Shown here: positions 23,135 to 27,357 of the stretch, piece after piece
How positions within the stretch are numbered: position 1 is the first letter of the stretch
Layout: every line of letters starts with the position of its first letter
NCBI GenBank assembly: GCA_900544065.1
Contig: UQTR01000020.1
Span: 1 to 27,357 of the forward strand
DNA length: 27,357 nucleotides
Direction of reading: 5' to 3'
Source: an uncultured Collinsella sp.
Lineage (GTDB): Bacteria > Actinomycetota > Coriobacteriia > Coriobacteriales > Coriobacteriaceae
Program-made: the position numbers and the translations under genes
The notes under the pieces: model-generated
Told to the model about the DNA's origin: nothing
Database searches by the model: none
Seen by the model: only the letters and a program-made list of their open reading frames with translations

Positions 23135-23861
23135 TGAAGATCACCTTAAGGTTGGGGTCGTTATGGTCTAGATGATGGCGAACGGCATCGATGGCTACGC
23201 GCGCGGCAGCTTCCTGGGGATAGCCAAACACGCCAGTCGAGATACAGCAGAACGCCAGCGTATTGAGCTTCCGGCGCGTTGCCTCTTCCAGACAGCTGGC
23301 GTAGCAGCGGCGTAGCAGCAACTCCTCGCGCGGGCCAGGCTTATGGCTGGGCACGATAGGGCCGACGGTGTGGAAGACGTAGCTGCTGGGCAGGTTGAAC
23401 GCCGGCGTGACCTTGACGCGCGCCGTTGGTTCCTCGTGCCCCTGCTCGTCCATGAGGTTGGCGCACGCCAAGCGTAACTGCATACCGGCGTAGGCGTGGA
23501 TGGCGTTGTCGATGCAACGATGCCCCGGCACAAAGCACCCGAGCATCTGACTGTTGGCGGCATTGACGATGGCGTCGGCCTTGAGCAGCGTAATGTCGCC
23601 GCGCCAGATGGTAACGCGATTGCAGTAGGGGAGCGTGCCGGCGTTGGTCGCCCCGCCGCGTTCAAGAAGGCGTTGCTGCAAGTAGGCGTCTTGTATGTCG
23701 GGCGTTTCGGCCGCAAGCGCCTCGGGCGGACGTACGTTCATAAGGGATCGAAGCAAATCGCGCTGTTCGCTGGCGTTGGCAGGGATGGGAATGCGCTGCC
23801 CATCCGAGCGCTCGGCAAGGAGCGCCTTAATAAGCCAAACGCGGCGTTCGGCCTGATTCAT
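23076..23861 (-). CDS. Zinc-type macrodomain ADP-ribosylhydrolase
   Basis: 261 residues from the ATG at 23861, chosen for the AGGAGG six bases upstream; the frame is open further but lacks such a site. An N-terminal ~80-residue helical extension precedes the macrodomain. The ADP-ribose motif is IVNAANSQMLGCFVPGH (98-114), with Cys109, His114 and Cys116 as apparent zinc ligands, the signature of the zinc-containing macrodomains encoded with class M sirtuins. The later motif STGVFGYPQEAAA binds the phosphates. It removes ADP-ribose from proteins and would reverse the sirtuin's modification. Both genes are co-transcribed, with overlap. Confidence 0.9.
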   Translation of the reverse strand: MNQAERRVWLIKALLAERSDGQRIPIPANASEQRDLLRSLMNVRPPEALAAETPDIQDAYLQQRLLERGGATNAGTLPYCNRVTIWRGDITLLKADAIVNAANSQMLGCFVPGHRCIDNAIHAYAGMQLRLACANLMDEQGHEEPTARVKVTPAFNLPSSYVFHTVGPIVPSHKPGPREELLLRRCYASCLEEATRRKLNTLAFCCISTGVFGYPQEAAARVAIDAVRHHLDHNDPNLKVIFNVFLASDEAIYRSLLQTNR

Positions 23862-23939
23862 GACCTTCCTCCTGTTCGATTGAGCCGGTTTCATTCGACA
23901 GTAGTGTGCCGCCTGGCGTGTATCTGAAAAAGAAGGCAC

Positions 23940-23978
23940 AAAAAGGTAAGCACCGTGGAGCTTTGTGCCCCACGGCGC
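23940..23978 (-). terminator. Terminator of the HxlR gene
   Basis: Read on the minus strand, GCGCCGTGG (23978-23970) pairs with CCACGGTGC (23958-23950) with one G-T pair. TTACCTTTTTG follows. It lies 24 bases past the hxlR stop and separates that gene from the macrodomain-sirtuin operon. Confidence 0.75.
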
Positions 23979-24002
23979 TCAATGTGCAAAAGTATGTGGC
24001 TG

Positions 24003-24335
24003 TTAGGAGTTTCGCACGAGCTGCTGATAGTCGGTGCCCCATTCCACCAGGGAATCGATGATGGGCATAAGGCTGTGACCCAGCTCGCTGAGTGCGTATT
24101 CGGTGCGGATGGGTGTCTCGGGGATGACGGTGCGCGTGATGAGGCCCGCGGCATCCATTTCCTTAAGGTTGGACGAGAGCACCTTTTGGCTAATGCCGGG
24201 AATAGCGCGGTGCAGCGCGTTGAAGCCCATGGGGTGGTTGATGAGCTGCTGAATGATATAGATCTTCCACTTGTTGCCAAAGAGCTGAAAACACGTGGCA
24301 ACAGGGCAGGGAGGTAGTTCTTCTTTGGTAAGCAC
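24003..24335 (-). CDS. HxlR-family winged-helix regulator
   Basis: 110 residues. GTG start at 24335 with GAGGAG five bases upstream. The HxlR signature is clear: CPVATCFQLFGNKWKIYIIQ, then FNALHRAIPGISQKVLSSNL and TEYALSELGHSLMPIIDSL. Cys10 and Cys15 are in the N-terminal arm where family members such as HypR sense thiol stress. It diverges from the ACGX-repeat peptide operon across 199 bp that contain a perfect TTACC-N4-GGTAA palindrome, so it probably controls that operon and perhaps senses redox state (inference). Confidence 0.92.
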   Translation of the reverse strand: MLTKEELPPCPVATCFQLFGNKWKIYIIQQLINHPMGFNALHRAIPGISQKVLSSNLKEMDAAGLITRTVIPETPIRTEYALSELGHSLMPIIDSLVEWGTDYQQLVRNS

Positions 24336-24398
24336 GGAGACTCCTCAATCGTGTGGACAGCTTTCATTATTGCAGCCGCTGTTGCTTGTGGCTACTAC

Positions 24399-24412
24399 TT
24401 ACCTTTTGGTAA
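24399..24412. promoter_or_regulatory. Candidate HxlR operator
   Basis: TTACCTTTTGGTAA, a perfect 5-bp dyad around TTTT, lies in the 199-bp gap between hxlR and the peptide gene. HxlR-family sites are typically short A/T-centred palindromes of the GTAC/TTAC type, so this is the best operator candidate. The rest of this gap holds no gene I can support. Confidence 0.5.
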
Positions 24413-24534
24413 CTGGCTAATAGATTGGTGCCTTCTTTTGGTCGTTGCGCGCTTTTTGCATGATGCATATAGACGCAAAGAGCGTCAAAAACCGGATGGC
24501 TTCGCCCAGCCATCTTCGACCGAAAGGAAATGTC

Positions 24535-24780
24535 ATGTCCGAGAATCTTGAGAACGTCGCCGCTTTCGCCTCCTGCGGTACTGCCGATCCTGCGCCCGCT
24601 TGCGGCTCCGCCGACCCTAAGACCGCACCTGCTTGCGGTACTGCTTGCGGCTCTGCCGATCCGGCTGCCACTCCTGCCTGCGGCTCCGCTGACCCGGCCG
24701 CCGCTCCTGCCTGCGGTTCCGCCGACCCCAAGACCGCTCCGGCCTGTGGCACCGCTTGCGGCGCTGCGGACGCTCAGTAA
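24535..24780 (+). CDS. ACGX-repeat peptide, putative RiPP precursor
   Basis: 81 residues; AAAGGA lies 7 bases before the ATG. The sequence splits into a 13-residue leader-like N-terminus (MSENLENVAAFAS) and a repetitive core of eight C-G-(S/T/A)-A units. Four 11-residue blocks of CGSADPxxxPA type start at residues 23, 38, 49 and 60. CGTA inserts lie at 34 and 71, CGTADPAPA opens the core and CGAADAQ closes it. Cys are at 14, 23, 34, 38, 49, 60, 71 and 75; all except the first follow Ala. There is no signal peptide and no aromatic residue beyond one Phe. The two PKTAPACGTACG blocks differ at many silent third positions but not in protein. Downstream redox and radical SAM genes make it the likely substrate. 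I recall the name ACGX-repeat peptide for such sequences; the product is unknown. Confidence 0.85.
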   Translation: MSENLENVAAFASCGTADPAPACGSADPKTAPACGTACGSADPAATPACGSADPAAAPACGSADPKTAPACGTACGAADAQ

Positions 24781-24804
24781 GCAATCGCTAGGAAGGGACT
24801 CGTA

Positions 24805-25425
24805 ATGGATGCTCAGACTTGCCTCAAAAAGATGCAGCTTGCCGGGACGCTCTCCCTGGCAACCGTGGACGAGAGTGGTGCGCCGCAAATTCGCTGCGTA
24901 AGCGCCGTCCATTACGAGCCCCGTGCTATCTACTTTCTCACGGCATGTGGCAAGGAGATGGCCTGTCAGCTTATGGCCGATGGACGTGTCCAAACGCTCG
25001 TTCACACGCGGTTTAACGAGATGATCCGCATGTCCGGCGTTGCCACTCCTGTCTCGGAGTCCGAGCAAGTTCACTGGCGCGACGTGATTTACGCCGAGCA
25101 GCCGTATCTTGCTAACGTTTATCCCGGTGATACGCGCGAGATCAACATCATCTTTAAGTTTGAGAACATAGTACTCGACTACTTTAACCTGGGAGTTCAT
25201 CCCATCGAGCGCGCGGTCTTTACCTTAGACGAGGGCACGGCGTCTGTGCCCGCCAAGGGATTCTGCATCGATGCCGATGCGTGCATCGGTTGCGGCACCT
25301 GCCTTGAGCACTGCCCGCAGAAGTGCATCGAGCCGGGAGACGCCTATCGCATAGAGCCCGAGCACTGCCTGCATTGCGGCGCCTGTGCCGAGAATTGCCC
25401 CGTCGGCGCCGTTTCGCGTCTGTAG
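24805..25425 (+). CDS. FMN split-barrel (PNPOx-like) protein with two C-terminal [4Fe-4S] motifs
   Basis: 206 residues, AGGAAGG upstream. Residues ~1-130 are a pyridoxamine-phosphate-oxidase-like flavin split barrel (AGTLSLATVDESGAPQIRCV, then YFLTACGKEMACQL). Residues ~150-206 hold a bacterial-type double ferredoxin: Cys160/163/166/170 (CIGCGTCLEHCP) and Cys188/191/194/198 (CLHCGACAENCP). Flavin plus two clusters suggests a low-potential electron carrier or flavin oxidoreductase. It starts 24 bases after the peptide gene and 46 bases before the radical SAM gene. It could therefore reduce the SAM enzyme's clusters or modify the peptide's Cys (inference). Such fusions also occur as generic oxidoreductases, so a separate role is possible. 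Confidence 0.88.
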   Translation: MDAQTCLKKMQLAGTLSLATVDESGAPQIRCVSAVHYEPRAIYFLTACGKEMACQLMADGRVQTLVHTRFNEMIRMSGVATPVSESEQVHWRDVIYAEQPYLANVYPGDTREINIIFKFENIVLDYFNLGVHPIERAVFTLDEGTASVPAKGFCIDADACIGCGTCLEHCPQKCIEPGDAYRIEPEHCLHCGACAENCPVGAVSRL

Positions 25426-25471
25426 CCCAAATACCGTCATCAGTTTTAACATCGACCAAGGGAGTCCCACG

Positions 25472-26518
25472 ATGCAAAAGCCTGCGTTTGCCTTCCAGTG
25501 GCACATTACGGATGAATGCGACCAGCGTTGCAAACATTGCTATATCTTTGCCAACGGTGCCTGCGCCGGTTTCAAGCGCATGCCGTGGGAACAGATGGTC
25601 CAGGTCGTCGATCAGGCCCAGGCGCTCTGCGAGCGCATCGGTCGTCAGCCGTACATTTACGTTACGGGCGGTGACCCCATTCTTCATCCCGATTTTTGGC
25701 GCCTTGCCGAGCTCCTGCACGAACGCGGTTTTATGTGGTGCGTGATGGGCAATCCGTTCCATCTGACCGACGAGGTCTGCGCTCGCATGAAAGAGCTGGG
25801 TTGTCGTAAATACCAGCTCTCGCTCGATGGACTCGAGGCGACGCACGACTACTCCCGTAAACCCGGCTCGTTTGCCGAGACCTTGCGCGCCATCGGTTGC
25901 CTTAAGCGCACCGGCATCTGGGTCGCCGTCATGAATACAGTATCGAGCATGAATGCTGCCGAGCTGCCGCAGCTCATCGATCTGGTGGCAAGCCTCGAGG
26001 TCGATGTGTTCGCCTTTGGACGGTACTGCCCCACGTCGGGTCAAAAGCGTGACGAGTTTCATCTGGAGCCGCTGGAGTATCGCGATGTATTGCTGGCCGC
26101 ACAAGAGCGCATGGAGTTCCATCGGGCGGCGGGCTGCAAGACGTTCTTCCAGCTCAAGGACCACCTGTGGACGCTGCTTTTGTGGGAACAGGGTAAGTTC
26201 ACCATTCCTGAGGATGCCAAGCCCGGCATGATCTATGACGGCTGCCACTGCGGTACGGGCCATATGACGGTGCTGCCTACGGGCGATGTCTATGCGTGTC
26301 GTCGCATGGAGAGTAAGGTGGGTAACGTTGCCGAGAATTCGCTGGAGGAGCTCTTCTTCTCTCCGCAAATGGAAGCCAAGCGCGATTTTAAGAAGTTCAA
26401 GAAATGCTCTAAGTGCGAGCTCTTTGGTTGGTGCCGTGGATGTCCTGCGGTGACATACGGCTACACGGGCGACATGTACGATGCCGATCCCCAATGCTGG
26501 AAAGAGATTGAGGAGTAG
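25472..26518 (+). CDS. Radical SAM/SPASM enzyme, putative ACGX-peptide maturase
   Basis: 348 residues. The ATG at 25472 has GGGAG seven bases upstream; the frame is open further 5' but overlaps the previous gene. The radical SAM cluster is C16-x3-C20-x2-C23 (DECDQRCKHCY), followed by YVTGGDPILHP (SAM-binding GGDP) and the barrel LSLDGLEATHDY. The C-terminal SPASM region has CHCGTGHMTVLPTGDVYACRR, then KKCSKCELFGWCRGCP and DPQCW, enough Cys for two auxiliary [4Fe-4S] clusters. SPASM enzymes next to Cys-rich peptides typically form thioether or C-C crosslinks, or remove groups, in the peptide. No leader-binding (RRE) domain is visible. It is the last gene of the operon; a composite inverted repeat follows 11 bases on. 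Confidence 0.9.
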   Translation: MQKPAFAFQWHITDECDQRCKHCYIFANGACAGFKRMPWEQMVQVVDQAQALCERIGRQPYIYVTGGDPILHPDFWRLAELLHERGFMWCVMGNPFHLTDEVCARMKELGCRKYQLSLDGLEATHDYSRKPGSFAETLRAIGCLKRTGIWVAVMNTVSSMNAAELPQLIDLVASLEVDVFAFGRYCPTSGQKRDEFHLEPLEYRDVLLAAQERMEFHRAAGCKTFFQLKDHLWTLLLWEQGKFTIPEDAKPGMIYDGCHCGTGHMTVLPTGDVYACRRMESKVGNVAENSLEELFFSPQMEAKRDFKKFKKCSKCELFGWCRGCPAVTYGYTGDMYDADPQCWKEIEE

Positions 26519-26529
26519 GGCTATCGCCT

Positions 26530-26648
26530 AGTCATCGGGGACCTTCTTTAACGACTAGTCATTTAAGAACGTCCCCAACGACTACCCAAAAGTTGTACAC
26601 CAGCATTCAAAGATGTCGAAAAATGTCGACTTTGGATGCTGGTGTACA
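26530..26648. repeat. Composite double inverted repeat, copy B
   Basis: Homologous to 22107-22225. Hairpin 1 arms are at 26530-26548 and 26565-26583 (3 mismatches); hairpin 2 arms are at 26594-26611 and 26631-26648 (one G-T pair). The loop sequences AACGACTAGTCATTT and GATGTCGAAAAATGTCG are kept between the copies. It lies between the convergent radical SAM and ribbon-helix-helix genes. Confidence 0.9.
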
Positions 26649-26675
26649 TGTTTGGACTCGGCGGGGGAGTGGGAC

Positions 26676-26942
26676 CTAGGCAATCATTGCATCAAGTGTA
26701 ATGAGTTCTCTGAGCCGCTCCGTGCGTGTTTGCCCATGGCGTTTGGCTTTTTCGTCAAACGCTTCAAGAACTGACTCGCCCACACGTGCTGATAAAACGA
26801 CGCTCGGCTCATCAGAGATTGGCGGCCTTCCCAACTTGATGGTGTGACCTTTTGGCCACTCATCTTTTTCGTAGGCCTCTGCGGCTTTCTCCAACTCTCC
26901 AGGGGCAAATCCCATCATCTTTTCGAGCTGTTTAGCATCCAT
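26676..26942 (-). CDS. Ribbon-helix-helix DNA-binding protein, antitoxin-like
   Basis: 88 residues from the ATG at 26942 (AGGAGG four bases upstream); an extended frame to 27017 crosses the promoter and is rejected. The N-terminal ~45 residues are acidic (MDAKQLEKMMGFAPGELEKA...). The C-terminal half looks like a ribbon-helix-helix: PSVVLSARVGESVLEAFDEK followed by TRTERLRELITL. Such proteins are often antitoxins of type II modules, but no toxin gene is visible in the ~330 bp upstream or downstream, so it is an orphan here. It has a good promoter with dyads, which suggests autoregulation. Confidence 0.8.
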   Translation of the reverse strand: MDAKQLEKMMGFAPGELEKAAEAYEKDEWPKGHTIKLGRPPISDEPSVVLSARVGESVLEAFDEKAKRHGQTRTERLRELITLDAMIA

Positions 26943-26952
26943 TGTGCCTCCT

Positions 26953-27025
26953 ATCGATCGACATAATGTCGAGCGATGGTTCTCAGGTTTCTTTTTTGTA
27001 TACAGTTTTGTAGACAAAAATACAA
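26953..27025 (-). promoter_or_regulatory. Promoter and dyad operators of the ribbon-helix-helix gene
   Basis: On the minus strand, -35 TTGTAT (27025-27020), an exactly 17-bp spacer and -10 TATACA (27002-26997) form a good sigma70-type promoter. The dyad TTTTGTATAC-N6-GTAGACAAAA (26994-27019, one mismatch) covers the spacer and -10. A second dyad, ATCGATCGACAT-A-ATGTCGAGCGAT (26953-26977, one mismatch), lies in the leader before the RBS. Both are plausible self-binding sites. Confidence 0.65.
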
Positions 27026-27357
27026 GCGGTTTATCAGGCTAATTAGCTTGTTTTGACCCGCCTGTTCGATAGGAAATGAGCATAGACGGCTTCGATACTC
27101 CTTTGCTTTTCAACTTGGAATTTGGATGCTCATTGAACTTCCGGAGGGGAGTGTTTTATTAAGCTATCGAGATTCTGGACAGGAGCTCTCACCGGTCTTC
27201 GGTAGTGGGACCAGCTTAATTCGCGACACAGTGTGTCGCGAATTGGAGTTCAAGACTTTAGTCTGCTGGGCGCGCAGCGGCCAGCTTCAACCCACCCGCT
27301 ATGCGGGTGGAGACAAACGGCTTTACAAAGCCACCCCTCCGACCGATATTGACGATT
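27026..27357. other. Gene-free, hairpin-rich region at the window end
   Basis: No reading frame with an RBS is seen. Small hairpins cluster towards the end. They are AATTCGCGACACA-G-TGTGTCGCGAATT (27218-27244), AGACTTTAGTCT, CCACCCGC-TAT-GCGGGTGG (27292-27310, 3-base loop) and GGCTTT-AC-AAAGCC (27319-27332). Short subterminal hairpins and TTTAC motifs of this kind occur at ends of IS200/IS605-type elements and their guide RNAs, but no transposase is present. It could equally be a structured RNA or phase-variable intergenic DNA. Confidence 0.4.

Noticed and set aside
23076..23939. Longer 287-residue start for the macrodomain protein
   Set aside because: The ATG at 23861 has a near-perfect AGGAGG at 6 bases; the upstream start has none and its extra residues look non-coding.
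24351..24551. 66-codon hydrophobic frame between hxlR and the peptide gene
   Set aside because: It starts at a GTG with a poorly placed GGAG and runs into the peptide gene out of frame. It covers the candidate operator, so it is more likely regulatory DNA.
24417..24752. Repetitive Ala/Gly/Gln-rich frame antisense to the ACGX peptide
   Set aside because: A mirror of the repeats on the plus strand; the plus-strand frame has the RBS, the start and the operon context.
26676..27017. 113-residue version of the ribbon-helix-helix protein
   Set aside because: The extension would include the promoter hexamers and both dyads; the ATG at 26942 has AGGAGG at the right distance.

Overview
The window looks like the edge of a draft or metagenome contig from a Coriobacteriia actinobacterium, most likely Collinsella or a close relative (inference). 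The grounds are GC-rich coding sequence with G/C-biased third codon positions, strong Shine-Dalgarno sites, anaerobe-type Cys-rich iron-sulfur and thiol proteins, and dispersed palindromes of the TGTGACAAAGGGACAGTCCC type. The first 49 bases are Illumina Nextera adapter, so biology starts at base 50. No rRNA, tRNA, CRISPR array or intact transposase was seen.

Layout. 50-3711 (minus): a truncated exported protein with a Tat-like signal, preceded by a LuxR-type regulator. 4009-4989: a stand-alone ATP-pyrophosphatase subunit of GMP synthase, ended by a strong terminator. 5075-6885 (minus): an overlapping histidine kinase and response regulator pair. It is divergent from a three-gene redox operon (6976-9019) made of a CD1871A-type CXXC mini-protein, a polyferredoxin membrane protein and a TlpA-like lipoprotein. 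9245-12493: a very large MacB/FtsX-type ABC transporter fusion. 12612-18769: a cation-transport block with a shortened MgtA-like P-type ATPase, a receiver-less winged-helix regulator, a structured leader, a full-length MgtA, and an unlisted 51-residue membrane protein. 18827-19009: a 183-bp hairpin element with perfect 33-bp terminal inverted repeats. 19075-21102: a carboxymuconolactone decarboxylase-cupin fusion and a small Cys-rich protein, divergent from a LysR regulator. 21151-22104: a tRNA-dihydrouridine synthase. 22250-23861 (minus): an overlapping macrodomain and class M-like sirtuin pair, suggesting reversible ADP-ribosylation. 24003-26518: a RiPP-like locus. 26676-26942 (minus): an orphan ribbon-helix-helix protein with its own promoter and operator. 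27026-27357: gene-free, hairpin-rich DNA.

The most interesting system is at 24003-26518. An HxlR regulator diverges from an 81-residue peptide built almost entirely of repeated A-C-G-X units (8 Cys). The peptide is followed by a flavin split-barrel protein fused to two [4Fe-4S] motifs and then by a radical SAM/SPASM enzyme. The simplest reading is a precursor peptide, a redox partner and a maturase. The family is, as I recall, known by name in protein-family databases as the ACGX system, but I know of no described product.

Two near-identical ~120-bp composite inverted repeats, at 22107-22225 and 26530-26648, lie between convergent genes. They keep their stems through compensatory base changes.
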